Source: Conchocele bisecta (Eukaryota; Mollusca; Bivalvia; Lucinida; Thyasiridae). From it: a DNA stretch of 64,000 bases. The translations under genes and the position numbers were made by a program. The notes under the pieces are model-generated. The model was not told the origin of the DNA and searched no databases. It saw nothing but the letters and a program-made list of their open reading frames with translations. The stretch covers positions 124,001-188,000 of the forward strand of contig JAQRGA010000043.1 of the NCBI GenBank assembly GCA_029237695.1, read 5' to 3'. Within the stretch, counting starts at the first letter, position 1, and each line of letters opens with the position of its first letter. Positions 1 through 10,470 of the stretch are shown here, in pieces.

Positions 1-10
1 ATATACGCAC

Positions 11-164
11 CTCTTCTGAATCAGACCCATACTGTAGGAGCATATCAGAGTACAGCGAAGCACTGACGCTACGACGCTGCAGTATCGCCTTATCGCGGAT
101 GATTCTATTTATAGAACTGATGCTCGGGATATTCTTTTCGCTGCAGATTCCGTCTGCCAACAAT
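11..164 (-). CDS. Pax: Pax-family protein, paired-domain exon 3 (end of RED subdomain) and acidic tail
   Basis: Encodes the end of residue 360 through 411. The acceptor ctctgtcttcag precedes the exon. LLADGICSEKNIPSISSIN and RIIRDKA match the last helices of the RED subdomain and close the paired domain at about residue 386. Then follow LQRRSVSASLYSDMLLQYG and an acidic SDSEE. A candidate donor GAG followed by gtgcgt falls at positions 10-1. The reading frame also stays open to position 1, so the exon may run on. No octapeptide or homeodomain is present in the visible part. Confidence 0.92.
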
Positions 165-199
165 CTGAAGACAGAGATAAAGACAGGTGGTTGCAACAT

Positions 200-277
200 A
201 TGCTTCTAGGCGCAGGGAAAGAAAATATTTATGATTTTCCCCAATCAAAATGATATCCTTTAGCATGAAATGGGTTA
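200..277. mobile_element. Family C MITE remnant
   Basis: Half element ending in TAGCATGAAATGGGTTAA, the right terminus of the TTAA-bounded family C, with the catatgcttct arm. It lies about 35 bp outside the acceptor of the last visible Pax exon. Confidence 0.55.
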
Positions 278-372
278 ATAACGTTCAATATTTGAGACAC
301 GGTGCCTTCAACACAGGCAATCAGATACCTGCAATTGCAAAAATATTGTTCATAAAATGGTTTAGCGTTCAC

Positions 373-717
373 CAGCGCTCCAGATAAGTTTTGGATCTAA
401 GGAGTATTATACCCCAAGATTTCAAATTCAATGCGTATTTTACTTTTACAAATGTATTGTTGATTTTCTTCATTCTAAAATAGGGAACAAATGGTAAAAA
501 CATAAAACAAATTTAAAAATTCACTTAATTGAGCAAACACTGCTTTTTGCAGCTCAAATAAGTAAATTTTCAACTTTATTACACTACTCAATTTGAAAAT
601 CAATGCGCATTTTCACATTGCTGTGAGTATGTTGTACTCCCACTGTTGATAATCAATGGGTATTCAGCTAAAACAAGTGTGTAAAATACGCCAATACGCA
701 CCTTATCTGGAGCTCTG
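373..717. mobile_element. Family F foldback element, GCAAACA-type hairpin
   Basis: Ends are CAGCGCTCCAGATAAG and CTTATCTGGAGCTCTG. The centre pairs aattcacttaattgagc with the downstream caaataagtaaattttc, followed by long AT-rich inner repeats containing aatcaatgcgcattttc. No clear target duplication is seen. It is the same inner type as the copies at 18223 and 61611. Confidence 0.75.
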
Positions 718-848
718 CATTATTTCCATATAACTGTTTTGGAACTATCGGCAAGTACCAATTACACACACTGCAGAATACAAATCCTGCTATAATGATA
801 ATAATATATGATCCATGGCAATAAATATGCGAAACAATTACATGATAG

Positions 849-1039
849 CAGAGCTCCAGATAAGGTGCGTAATTTGGAGGTAAATTTCTTATTTCTCCAT
901 CAAAAATTGCAAGTTGGGAGTGCTTTAGAATCGTCTCAATGAGACGATTCTAAAGCACTACCAACTTGCCATTTTTGATGAAGAAATAAAAATATTTCAC
1001 CCCAAGTTGGTCAAATTACGCACCTTAACTGGAGCTCTG
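849..1039. mobile_element. Family F foldback element, GAATCGTCTC-type hairpin
   Basis: CAGAGCTCCAGATAAGGTG to CTTAACTGGAGCTCTG, with gatag on both flanks (844-848 and 1040-1044). The centre is a near-perfect hairpin around GAATCGTCTCAATGAGACGA, extended by arms reading ccatcaaaaattgcaagttg and its complement. Non-autonomous. Confidence 0.85.
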
Positions 1040-1465
1040 GATAGATATTACAATAACATTTCCCGCTGTAAACATCTCGCGCACAACCAACTACAACCAA
1101 CCAGTAGATATAATTACATATTTATCTTGCTACACACTGTAAGCAAATACATTTAAAATTGCTGTTCCCAATAAAACGATAGAAATCACTCGAAGCAATA
1201 AATAATTTGAATACAGTGATCATTCAAGCACATTCAATAGTCACGTCATTAAATGTAGTGGTGACCTGGGGCAAGCGGAACGTTCTGATAATATCACTTC
1301 GTACTTTTGGTGAAATAGGCTGAAATTAAATTTGATAATATTAAATTTTATCAAAATTTAAGAGTAAGCCTTCTTTTTATTTCGTGCGAAGGAGGTGGAG
1401 GAGCTGGGGAGAAGGACAGGTTTCGTGAAACAGACAGTAGTGCTCTACAACAAGGCCACAACACG
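1040..1465. other. Unassigned intronic DNA with a degenerate foldback fragment
   Basis: AT-rich. From 1300 to 1445 it resembles the ends of the foldback at 35900-36409 (gtttcgtgaaacagacagta, and an inverted aaggcttac/gtaagcctt-type pair). No coding signal is seen. Confidence 0.4.
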
Positions 1466-1709
1466 TAAAATATTTTGCATGCTGGGAAACTTGTGGGCTA
1501 TAAATAGTTCAAAACTAGTGGATACAAATGCATCAAATTTTCTTTTATTTCTCCTTTTAAATATATGAATACGTCTTGGAATTTCATTAGAATTGAGTCC
1601 TGAGGACTCAATTCTAATGAAATTCCAAGACATATTTACGGAGAGAAATAAAACATATACTCCAAATTGGTTTGGCGGATATTTTCACCGCGAGCATGCA
1701 AAGAGTTAA
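1466..1709. mobile_element. Family A TTAA MITE (left end decayed)
   Basis: The right end is GCATGCAAAGAGTTAA; the left end is decayed to taaaatattttgcatgctg. The central hairpin is TCATTAGAATTGAGTCC, loop TGA, then its complement. Non-autonomous; the apparent minus-strand ORF across it is a palindrome artefact. Confidence 0.8.
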
Positions 1710-2157
1710 GAATTACGACGCAGACATGACATGCATTGTCCCGTACACCACTATCAAGCCATCTGGTTAACGATGCGTGCATGTTCCGCATGAGCTCTCC
1801 AAATACAGGTAGCCATTAAACGTTCAGGTGAGCGATTGCCAGGGGCAACAAGATTCTACAGGGATTTAGATCATATCGCTGCGCGTTAAATTGACTGTAC
1901 GAGAGATACGTGAAACATTAGCCACGAATATTGAAAAGAGAGCGAACCGAATAATTGGCCCTAATCTGGCGATGTGATTTTTATGACCGAACCGATGTCG
2001 TGGATTTGTCATTATACTGACACATTGGTATCACATGATCGAAAAGCCACAGGTCATTTAACAAACATAAATTTTATCCAAATATTAATACCTGTAGTCG
2101 ATGGGAGCAATTGTAACAGCCATCAATTGTAAAATGGTTCAACTGTGCAGGGCCAAA
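1710..2157. other. Unassigned intronic DNA
   Basis: No repeat family or coding signal that I can support, apart from short AT-rich stretches. Confidence 0.4.
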
Positions 2158-2400
2158 TTAACCCATTTCATGCTGAGAATATGCCATTTCTATTGGGGAA
2201 AATCATAAATATTTTCTTTAAATGCGCTTGGAGTTGAATTTTTTCTCACCGAGACGGTTCAAATGAGTGGTTGCAGCATATACTTTCATTGAGAAATAAC
2301 AAAAACAACAATAACATATTTAAAACTAGAAAATGTGTTCATAGAACACGGATGCCCCACATAATCAATTATAGCAAATAAAGCAACATTATAAGTGGAA
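2158..2400. mobile_element. Family C TTAA MITE, incomplete
   Basis: Starts TTAACCCATTTCATGCTGAG. Only one arm of the core hairpin survives (gagacggttcaaatgagtgg). The right terminus is missing. Confidence 0.6.
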
Positions 2401-2767
2401 AAGGGGGAGATAATTCATGATGAGGGGTCGAATGAAAAATCTGAATAAACTTTGCGCATCTACTCATCATAAGGAAGCTATATACCACCAAGTTTCAGGT
2501 GTGTGTAGCTATTAGGGTTTAAAAGTTTTATGAGTTACAGGCAAAAATTTGACAATTTGATGTCGAAAAGGGGGAGATAATCCATGACTCGGGTGTCGAA
2601 TCAAAATAAACTTTGCGCATCTACTCATTATAAGGAAGCAGTATGCATACCAAGTTTCAAAAAATGACGTAAAACTGATTATTCTTAATTTTACCGCCAT
2701 AATTGGTTATTTACATTTTTTAAACTACATGTATCAGAAAATGCAGTGTAAATATAAATAATACAAC

Positions 2768-3171
2768 CATGGGCTGTTGCATGTACTGTGGTTTATACTT
2801 GGTCTGTTGCGTGTACTGTGGTTTATACTTGGTCTGTTGCGTGTACTGTGGTTTATACTTGGTCTGTTGCGTGTACTGTGGTTTATACTTGGTCTGTTGA
2901 GTGTACTGTGGTTTATACTTGGTCTGTTGCGTGTACTGTGGTTTATACTTGGTCTGTTGCGTGTACTGTGGTTTATACTTGGTCTGTTGCGTGTACTGTG
3001 GTGTTTATACTTGGTCTGTTGCGTGTACTGTGGTTTATACTTGGTCTGTTGCGTGTGTTCTGTGGTTTATACTTGGTCTGTTGCGTGTACTGTGGTTTAT
3101 ACTTGGTCTGTTGCGTGTACTGTGGTTTATACTTGGTCTGTTGCATGTACTGTGGTTTATACTTGTTCTGT
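2768..3171. repeat. 30-bp minisatellite, about 13 units
   Basis: The unit is gtgtactgtggtttatactt plus ggtctgttgc. Because 30 is divisible by 3, all frames stay open and give spurious Cys/Leu/Tyr-rich ORFs on both strands. The array ends exactly where the family A element at 3172 begins. Confidence 0.95.
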
Positions 3172-3416
3172 TTAACTCTTTGCATGCTAGCGGCGAAAAT
3201 ATCCGCCAAACGAATTAGGAGTATATGTTTTATTTCTCTCCGTAAATATGTCTTGAAATTTCATTAGAATTGTGTCCTCCGGACACAATTCTAATGAAAT
3301 TCCAAGACATATATCATGACATTTATAAGGAGAAATAAAAGAAAATATAATGAATTGTCATCTGCTATTTTTGAACTATTTATAGCCCACAAATTTCCCA
3401 CCATGCAAAGAGTTAA
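3172..3416. mobile_element. Family A TTAA MITE, intact ends
   Basis: TTAACTCTTTGCATGCTAGC to ACCATGCAAAGAGTTAA. The central hairpin is ATTAGAATTGTGTCC, loop TCC, then its complement. TTAA on both sides fits a piggyBac-type target duplication (inference from established superfamily rules). Confidence 0.85.
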
Positions 3417-3455
3417 AGTGTGTGGAGTCCTTCTTCGGACTCCACACACTTTAAA
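3415..3455. repeat. Short perfect hairpin
   Basis: aaagtgtgtggagtcc and its complement around a ttcttc loop, directly after the family A copy. Confidence 0.8.
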
Positions 3456-3520
3456 CAGACCAAAAAATGTATTGTAAATCTACAGAAACAGTAAACACAA
3501 CAGCCGATGGTTTTATTCCT

Positions 3521-3776
3521 TTAACCATTAGATGGCTACCGGTATCTTAATTGTTTTGTCGTCTACTGTTTATTTTCTATTTTCCATTTTTATCATCAAA
3601 AACATGTTTTGACAGCACTTTAGAATAATTTACAACATGCTTTGACAGCACTTTAGAATCATTTCCATTGGAAATGATTCTGAAGTGCTGTCAAACCATG
3701 TTTTTATTGAGAAATAAGGCAAGATATAAAAGCAACAGCAAACAACAATTGTTGTGAGTAGCGGTCTAAGGGTTAA
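3521..3776. mobile_element. Family B TTAA MITE
   Basis: The right end is GCGGTCTAAGGGTTAA; the left end is TTAACCATTAGATGGC. The core hairpin is AGAATCATTTCCATTGGAAA within arms containing tgctttgacagcacttta. One arm segment is duplicated (acaacatgctttgacagc). Confidence 0.82.
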
Positions 3777-3968
3777 TATTAACATTTGCAAACCATTGAT
3801 TTAATTGTTTCAACAATACAGACCTCTCTCAATACAATGTGCTAATGTTGCAAACAGTGTCGATCGTGATCTGCGCAATATGAAGTTTCTAATATTTTGA
3901 CAAAAATTATCCATTTTCAGATAAATGGAATTGCCTGAAAAATAACATGGGCAAGTCCCTTATACTAC

Positions 3969-4200
3969 TTAACCCATTTCATGCTGAGGATACTCTGATT
4001 TTTGTCGAAAAAATCTCATTATTTTGTTCATTCATCGATAAAGGTATATGTTGTTACCACTCATTTGAACCGTCTCGTTGAGACGGTTCAAATGAGTGGT
4101 AACAACATATACTTTCCAAAGGATATAAAGAAAATAGGGATATTTTTCTCTCAAAAGGTTCATATACTACTAAAAGTGTATCCCGTCTGTAATGGGTTAA
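3969..4200. mobile_element. Family C TTAA MITE, intact
   Basis: TTAACCCATTTCATGCTGAG to TCTGTAATGGGTTAA. The core hairpin is CATTTGAACCGTCTC, loop gtt, then its complement, about 60 bp in all. Almost identical to the copy at 44336-44565 in the opposite orientation. Confidence 0.88.
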
Positions 4201-4504
4201 GGGTGAAAAGTCAACCACAACACAGTCATTTCCATGAATGCCATGCCATAACATGATATAATATAGATAACGCAATCATTTAGTTCGTATAAATTTATCT
4301 CAAAATCAATATTTAAAACTTAAAATTCCCCCGGGACAATAAAACAGAGTATTTTATATCAGCAGCGGTTGATTACACACATTCATGCTGCGAAATTTGT
4401 TCCTGTTACAAAATAGGACATGACATGACAAATTGGGTCAAAATTAGGTTTAACAATTTCAACGCTAAAGAACTGGAATCACGTGATATGTCAATTTTTC
4501 TGAC

Positions 4505-4640
4505 CAATCCAACTGTCACAATATGTTTGTTTGTTTGTTGGGATTTAACGGCCTATCAACAGCTAAGGCCAAATCAGGCAAATCGTGATTCCTATATAAT
4601 GAGGAACCCATACCGTTAATTTACGCCGTCTCATTCGCCC
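4505..4640 (+). repeat. GTTTAACGGCC interspersed repeat fragment
   Basis: Starts tgtttgtttgttgggattta and carries cctatcaacagctaaggcc and ggcaaatcgtgattcc. Short copy of the repeat that is longest at 20306. Confidence 0.6.
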
Positions 4641-4723
4641 GACCACCACCCACCTGTCACAATATGATTTTCGGACTAGTCAATTTATGAAAACGGTGTG
4701 TTTTCCTTCTGTAAAATTATTGC

Positions 4724-4790
4724 AAAAAGTGTAGATCCTGATGAGACGGCTCGTTACGAGCTGGCTCATCTGGATCTACACTATTTACCG
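4724..4790. repeat. Imperfect palindrome repeat (GATCCTGATGAG)
   Basis: gtagatcctgatgagacggc followed by its near complement ending ctcatctggatctacact. Related copies lie at 29238, 44808 and 45972; half copies at 16600, 50757 and 51655. Confidence 0.65.
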
Positions 4791-4823
4791 ATACCACTAT
4801 ACAGGTCTGTAGTGTTGAATGGG

Positions 4824-5032
4824 TTAACCCTTAGAAAGCGGGGAAACACAAATATCGTCTGCTGTTGTATTTTGTTTTTATTCTCAATAAAAACATGGTT
4901 TGGCAGCACATTAGAATCATTTCCAATAGAAATGATTCTAAGTCTTGTCAAACCAAGTTTTTGATGAGGAAAATAGAAAATAAAACATAAACAGCAGACG
5001 AACAAAATTTAAATCAGCAGTGTAAGGGCTAA
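4824..5032. mobile_element. Family B TTAA MITE
   Basis: TTAACCCTTAGAAAGCGGGG to AGTGTAAGGGCTAA, with a core of AGAATCATTTCCAATAGAAA and flanking gtctgctgtt / aacagcagac arms. The right TTAA has decayed to CTAA. Confidence 0.82.
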
Positions 5033-5108
5033 ACCAATATACCGTCTCTATAAGAATTTTGCTGTTGCTGGGATGTTAAACTTTTAACTTCCACTTTCAA
5101 CCAATATA

Positions 5109-5177
5109 CAGTGACACCTCTCCAAAACGGACACCCTGGGAGGTCCCCAGGGTGTCCGTTTTAGAGATGTTCCACTG
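5109..5177. mobile_element. Short CAGTG-ended palindromic element
   Basis: CAGTGACACCTCTCCAAAAC to its near complement ending TTCCACTG, flanked by TATA on the left (5105-5108 read as atata) and TATA on the right. This fits a TA-site insertion of a Tc1/mariner-type MITE, but the class is inferred. Confidence 0.65.
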
Positions 5178-5179
5178 TA

Positions 5180-5655
5180 TACCAAGTTTGCAAGCACTTT
5201 AGTTACTCTGCACATCTCTGCGACACATCTTGATGAAATAAAGTAAATTTTGGGTCGCTGTGTAGGAAAAAATATTTTATTTCTTTTCAATTACCCACTC
5301 GTGACCAAATTGGTCAGTATATTTGCTCGTGATAATACATAAATCCCCTCTGTAACCTTAACTAATACAGAATTTGGGCAAATAGAAATGGTATAAGGTG
5401 TAATTATGTATCACAAAAATTAATAACATAGAATATTATTTAGAATAAAAAAAAAAAAATTCCCTACCGACTTACCTACCCACACCTAAATGGCACGGGT
5501 AGCGGGAGAGGAAACAAAGATATTTTTAACGTTGGCCTAGCTCGTTGCACAAGTGAGCTAGCTGACAAGCCCTTTTTTGCCGTTAAACATGTGACTTATC
5601 AACCCTGACATTTCATGTAAATAGATTTACATGTACTTGATATATCACCTGTTAT
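5180..5655. other. Unassigned intronic DNA
   Basis: AT-rich with an A-run near 5449. No repeat family or coding signal recognised. Confidence 0.4.
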
Positions 5656-5660
5656 TAATC

Positions 5661-5840
5661 CAATTTTTGTGACTGTGATTGGAGAAATGGAAATTATGGG
5701 TTTTATGACCAGTGTAGATCCAGATCAGCCTGTGCATCCGCACTGTCTGATCAGGATCTGCACTGTTCGCCATTCCAGAAGTGAAACACCCATCATGCTT
5801 GTAACAAGGACCATAGATCGCCATCAGGCTACAGGAGTGT
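5661..5840 (+). repeat. Family L element (GACTGGAGAAATGGGGCTTATGG), partial
   Basis: Contains gtgattggagaaatgg and tgtagatccagatcagcc, then the complementary tctgatcaggatctgcact. The in-frame peptide SVDPDQPVHPH is a by-product of the repeat, not a gene. Confidence 0.7.
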
Positions 5841-5854
5841 GCTATTTGACCAGT

Positions 5855-6100
5855 AGCCTATTTCATCAACATTGCAAAGCATACTTATCTAGCAAAGTAT
5901 ACTTTGAGGGAGAAATTTTCAATTATAGGATAAATTTATTATTTTTTATTATACTGAATTTATTACATTATCACAGCCATTTTGGCTGTGATAATGTAAT
6001 AAATTCAGTAAAATAATTCTGCATACTTGTAATCATCACATATATGCAGTTGTTAGTTCTATATGGCATAATGCATTTCGGGAAAAATAAATGGCTACTG
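5855..6100. mobile_element. Family H foldback element
   Basis: Contains the palindrome tgaatttattacattatcac (with complement) centred on gccattttggc, and the direct arms gcaaagtatactttgaggga. A second copy in reverse orientation lies at 42757-43025. Confidence 0.65.
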
Positions 6101-6159
6101 GTCTCAGCTACACCGGTCACAAATACCATAAGCCCCATTTCTCCAGCCACAACCACGTA

Positions 6160-6233
6160 TGCAGAACAGTGACAATAGCGTATGCAGAACAGTGACAATA
6201 GCGTATGCAGAACAGTGACAATAGCGCTGGACA
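6160..6233 (+). repeat. 23-bp repeat, three units
   Basis: gtatgcagaacagtgacaat plus agc, repeated in tandem. Confidence 0.85.
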
Positions 6234-6237
6234 GATC

Positions 6238-6599
6238 CAAGGTGCATGATCACGTGGTTACAACAACAACAACATCGCCCACTCCAAAGTAAGTATTATT
6301 TGATATTTTCCTTAATATGCAACGGATTTTGATGAAATATGGCGCAGCAAATGCGTCTACATGAGCTGCATTTGGTGGTATGGGGAGTTCGGCACAGACT
6401 TCTGTCATTTTTGCGAAGAATCAATTTCCGTGTCAGTAGAAAACGACAGAAGTTTGGGCGAAAATACAGAGACCACCACATGTAGCTGAACAAGACGCGT
6501 TTCATGCGCCATATTTCATCAAAATCCGTTACGTAATAAGGACACTATAAAAGAATACGTACTTTGAATCAGATGGATTCTGGAAGTTTCAGTACTCAT
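6238..6599. mobile_element. Family K element (AAGGTGCATGATCACGTGG end), incomplete
   Basis: The left end is AAGGTGCATGATCACGTGG followed by acaacaacaacaac. The inner arms (aaaatccgtt, tatggcgcagcaaatgcg) are inverted around a degenerate centre. The right terminus is lost where the family B copy at 6600 begins. Full copy at 48418-48840. Confidence 0.65.
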
Positions 6600-6813
6600 T
6601 TAACCCTTAGAATGCGGGAACCGAAAATAGTCGTCTGCTGATAATTCATATTTTGTCTTTTCTCTCAGTAAAAACATGGTTTGGCAGCATTTTAGAATCA
6701 TTTCCATTGGAAATGATTCTAAAGTGCTGCCAAACCAAGTTTTTGATGAGAAAAATGGAAAACAAAAAATATTCAGCAGACGACACAAATTAATTCAGCA
6801 TTGTAAGGGTTAA
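6600..6813. mobile_element. Family B TTAA MITE
   Basis: TTAACCCTTAGAATGCGGGA to GCATTGTAAGGGTTAA, with core hairpin AGAATCATTTCCATTGGAAA. Both TTAA ends are intact. Confidence 0.87.
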
Positions 6814-7412
6814 TAAATAGTTCCTGTTATATATTTTGGAAAGCAGAAGCTGATTCATGGTGAGTGAAAGAAAAACAAGAAATGGCATCGCTAAAGGAAG
6901 CTTATCCCCTCGCTGGCAACCTTGATAACAATACAAAAATAAAATAAAAAAATACCACAAGTCCTCAGTGACGGTCGAACGTTAATAAAAAATAAAATAA
7001 AATAAAAAACTTTGCCTTACAAATTTGCCTTACAAATATTGTGAACATAAGTGTGATGGACGGACGGACGGACAGACGGACGTTCCAACATTTTGGGTTT
7101 ATGGGGTACATGTATTTCCATTGTTTGAAGAACAATGAAAAAGCCCCTAAACAACAATAGAGTTTATGAGCTTACGGAATATTACAAAGGAATCTTTTGT
7201 TCCTAACCCCGCCCCTAAGCTCTCAAACCCCCGGACGTTGGCCCGGACGGACAGACAGACGGACAGACAGACGGTCCAAACACTATATAATGCCACCCGT
7301 TTCTTCGAAACCCGGTGGCATAAAAAGTGAAGTGGCCCTAATGGGCTTCCGTACTAACCTACTATAATTCTCTATATTGCAGTCTTCTCTCGTGTGGATT
7401 TACTGTACCTAC
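6814..7412. other. Intronic DNA with ggac/gaca simple repeats
   Basis: Holds ggacggacggacggacagac near 7056 and ggacggacagacagacggac near 7244, next to ccggtggcataaaaa. These are tails of a dispersed molluscan-style satellite unit. No coding signal until the Pax exon at 7413. Confidence 0.5.
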
Positions 7413-7550
7413 TTTTGCCTAATCTCCCATGCGAACATCTGAGGGTTCTCGGCCTTGTACATTCGCACCTTGGCCACCACACTGTTGGTCGTCACCTTCG
7501 GCTTGCTGCCCCCGATCTGGCCTGGGTTTATACTGCCCGTCTTACGGTAC
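7413..7550 (-). CDS. Pax: Pax-family protein, paired-domain exon 2 (linker and start of RED subdomain)
   Basis: Encodes residues 314-359 and part of 360. The run [17 protein letters not shown] matches the conserved Pax linker that lies in the DNA minor groove, followed by PKVTT and QMFAWEIRQ, the first helix of the RED subdomain. The usual Pro after VTT or VAT is Asn here (TTNSVV). The acceptor is gtattgttgcag. The donor is placed at AA followed by gtaggt, which gives phase 2. A donor three bases later would put TAG in frame and is rejected. It lies about 20.4 kb from the preceding exon, with the intervening intron full of MITEs and satellites. Confidence 0.93.
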
Positions 7551-7610
7551 CTGCAACAATACGAGATTGAAGAATATAAAACACTGCCCCCAATCTATGT
7601 TATGGTACCA

Positions 7611-7850
7611 TAGAGCTCCAGGTAAGGTGCGTATTGGCAGATTTTACACACTTATTTCCGCAGAATATGCATTGATTATCAAAAGTGTGAGTACTAAGTA
7701 CAAAGTCACTCACAGCAATGTGCAGATGTGCAGATGTGAAAATACGCAAATACGCAAATGTGAAAATATGCAATGATTTTCAAATTGAGTAGCGAAAATA
7801 CTGTCATAACGTTTTAATATTTACTTACTTGAGCTGCAAAAAGCAAACAG
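7611..7850. mobile_element. Family F element, one end only
   Basis: Starts tagagctccaggtaaggtgc and continues into the inner repeats gcattgattatcaaaagtg and agctgcaaaaagcaaac. The opposite terminus is missing. It begins about 60 bp outside the paired-domain exon at 7550. Confidence 0.6.
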
Positions 7851-7926
7851 ACAAAGAAGTTGCATTGCTGTGGATGGATTGGCAGTATACATACATGTAT
7901 ATAGCAACAAAATTTACACACTCCTG

Positions 7927-8401
7927 GGGGCCGTTTCACTAAACTTTGTACGACTAAAATGTTTGTAAGTGCAAATTTAGGATAGTCTGGAAATTTCAAT
8001 TGATCGATTTACATTAATTGAGTATATGCAGCCTATGCTCAATAAATGTAAATCCAATAATAAGAAAGCATTATTAACCCTTAGACCTCTGTCTTATTTT
8101 TTTTGTCATCTGTTGTTTATTTTCTACTTTCCATTTTTATCATAAAAAAAAATGCTTTGACAGCACTTTAGAATAATTTACAACATGCTTTGACAGCACT
8201 TCAGAATCATTTCCATTGGAAATGATTCTGAGTGCTGTCAAACCATTTTTTTATTGAGAAATAAGTCGAGATATAAAAGCAACAGCAGACAGACAACAAT
8301 TGTTGTGAGTAGCGGTCTAAAGGTTAATGTGAAATTTACAGACTATCATAATTTTGCACTTATGAACAGTTTAGTCGTACGACGTTTAGTGAAACGGCCC
8401 C
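7927..8401. mobile_element. Family I element (GGGGCCGTTTCAC), interrupted by family B
   Basis: GGGGCCGTTTCACTAAAC to TTTAGTGAAACGGCCCC, flanked by ctg on both sides (7924-7926 and 8402-8404). A family B MITE sits inside at 8074-8327. Confidence 0.8.
8074..8327. mobile_element. Family B TTAA MITE nested in family I
   Basis: TTAACCCTTAGACCTC to GCGGTCTAAAGGTTAA, with core AGAATCATTTCCATTGGAAA. The host element resumes after TTAA with tgtgaaatttacagactatc, as in the uninterrupted copy at 51268. Confidence 0.85.
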
Positions 8402-8485
8402 CTGTACTTGATGGTTGTGATGTATACCAAGTGTGAAGAGAATCCGCTGAAAACTGTAGTTGTATTTGTTCGGACAAGCAACACA

Positions 8486-8563
8486 TCGATGGTCCAGTAA
8501 CATAAGGTCGTAACTGCTATGCTAAAGCATAGCAGTTACGACCTTATGTTACTAGACCATCGA
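8486..8563. mobile_element. Family E short palindrome
   Basis: TCGATGGTCCAGTAACATAA to its complement, 78 bp. The stem is nearly perfect and closes in taactgctatgctaaagcat. Confidence 0.85.
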
Positions 8564-8697
8564 CATGTGATTATCAGAGATGAAATAGGGGCATAACTCT
8601 GGATAGTTCAGTAAAATGTTTAAGCTATGCACACTCGTACTTGATGATTGTATGTATACCAAGTATGAAGAGGATCGGCTGAAAACTAGAAGGAGTT

Positions 8698-9985
8698 CGC
8701 CGGACAAGCAATGTGTGATGGCCGGACAAGCAATGTGTGATGGCCGGACAAGCAATGTGTGATGGCCGGACAAGCAATGTGTGATGGACAGACAAGCAAT
8801 GTGTGATGGACAGACAAGCAATGTGTGATGGACAGACAAGCAATGTGTGATGGACAGACAAGCAATGTGTGATGGACAGACAAGCAATGTGTGATGGACA
8901 GACAAGCAATGTGTGATGGACAGACAAGCAATGTGTGATGGACAGACAAGCAATGTGTGATGGACAGACAAGCAATGTGTGATGGACAGACAAGCAATGT
9001 GTGATGGACAGACAAGCAATGTGTGATGGACAGACAAGCAATGTGTGATGGACAGACAAGCAATGTGTGATGGACAGACAAGCAATGTTTGATGGACAGA
9101 CAAGCAATGTGTGATGGACAGACAAGCAATGTGTGATGGACAGACAAGCAAGTGTGATGGACAGACAAGCAATGTGTGATGGACAGACAAGCAATGTGTG
9201 ATGGACAGACAAGCAATGTGTGATGGACAGACAAGCAATGTGTGATGGACAGACAAGCAATGTGTGATGGACAGACAAGCAATGTGTGATGGACAGACAA
9301 GCAATGTGTGATGGACAGACAAGCAATGTGTGATGGACAGACAAGCAATGTGTGATGGACAGACAAGCAAGTGTGATGGACGACAAGCAATGTGTGATGG
9401 ACAGACAAGCAATGTGTGATGGACAGACAAGCAATGTGTGATGGACAGACAATGGACAGACAAGCAATGTGTGATGGACAGACAAGCAATGTGTGATGGA
9501 CAGACAAGCAATGTGTGATGGACAGACAAGCAATGTGTGATGGACAGACAAGCAATGTGTGATGGACAGACAAGCAATGTGTGATGGACAGACAAGCAAT
9601 GTGTGATGGACAGACAAGCAATGTGTGATGGACAGACAAGCAATGTGTGATGGACAGACAAGCAATGTGTGATGGACAGACAAGCAATGTGTGATGGACA
9701 GACAAGCAATGTGTGATGGACAGACAAGCAATGTGTGATGGACAGACAAGCAATGTGATGGACAGACAAGCAATGTGTGATGGACAGACAAGCAATGTGT
9801 GATGGACAGACAAGCAATGTGTGATGGACAGACAAGCAATGTGTGATGGACAGACAGCAATGTGTGATGGACAGACAAGCAATGTGTGATGGACAGACAA
9901 GCAATGTGTGATGGACAGACAAGCAATGTGTGATGGACAGACAAGCAATGTGTGATGGACAGACAAGCAATGTGTGATGGACAGA
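8698..9985. repeat. 22-bp minisatellite, roughly 58 units
   Basis: The unit is gatggacagacaagcaatgtgt. The first four units carry gatggccggacaagc. Only a few units carry single-base indels. All minus-strand frames stay open because 22 bp cycles through them, giving three overlapping spurious ORFs over 400 codons long. The preceding unique sequence ends gttcgccggacaagcaatg, so the array may have grown from it. Confidence 0.96.
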
Positions 9986-9989
9986 GTAC

Positions 9990-10470
9990 AGAGCACCGCA
10001 GGGGAAGTAGAATTATTTTTTTATTAATTCGTTCCGTCCTCAATTTAACAATTTATTCCCATGAATTAACAAATCGTTACCACGAATTAACGATTTGTTC
10101 CCTCAATTTAACAATTCGTTCCCATGAAATAACAATTTGTTCCCAAGGGAATGAATTGTTAATTTGTGGGAACAAATTGTTAAATTAAGGGAACAAATTG
10201 TTAATTCGAGGGAACGAATTGTTAAATTAAGGGAATGATTTGTCATTTTGTGGGAACAAATTGTTAATTTGAGGGAACAAATTGTTATATTGTGGGAACA
10301 AATTGTTAAATTAAGGGAACGATTTGTCATTTCGTGGGAACGAATTGTTAATTTGAGGTAACAAATTGTTAATTCGAGGGAACAAATTGTTAAATTGAGG
10401 GAACAAATTGTTATTTTGTGGGAACGAATTAATAAAAAAAATCCATGTCCCCTGCGGGGTTCCGTAACAG
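9990..10470. repeat. Foldback element whose arms are about 21-bp tandem repeats
   Basis: The ends are complementary: gcaccgcaggggaagtagaa and catgtcccctgcggggttcc, each followed by ttttttattaattcg or its complement. The left arm repeats units such as caatttaacaattcgttccc. From 10146 to 10435 the same unit runs in the opposite direction, with about 13 units of ggaacaaattgttaaattaa type. Confidence 0.85.

Noticed and set aside
1..10. Assuming the last Pax exon certainly ends at position 11
   Set aside because: GTGCGT is an acceptable donor, but the frame stays open to position 1, so both options are kept.
2777..3267. Cys/Tyr/Leu-rich repeat proteins on both strands
   Set aside because: Produced by the 30-bp minisatellite; equal openness in several frames argues against coding.
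8552..10043. Three overlapping minus-strand ORFs of over 430 codons (CLSITHCLSVHH type)
   Set aside because: They are frames of one 22-bp minisatellite; all three minus frames are open only because the unit lacks stops.
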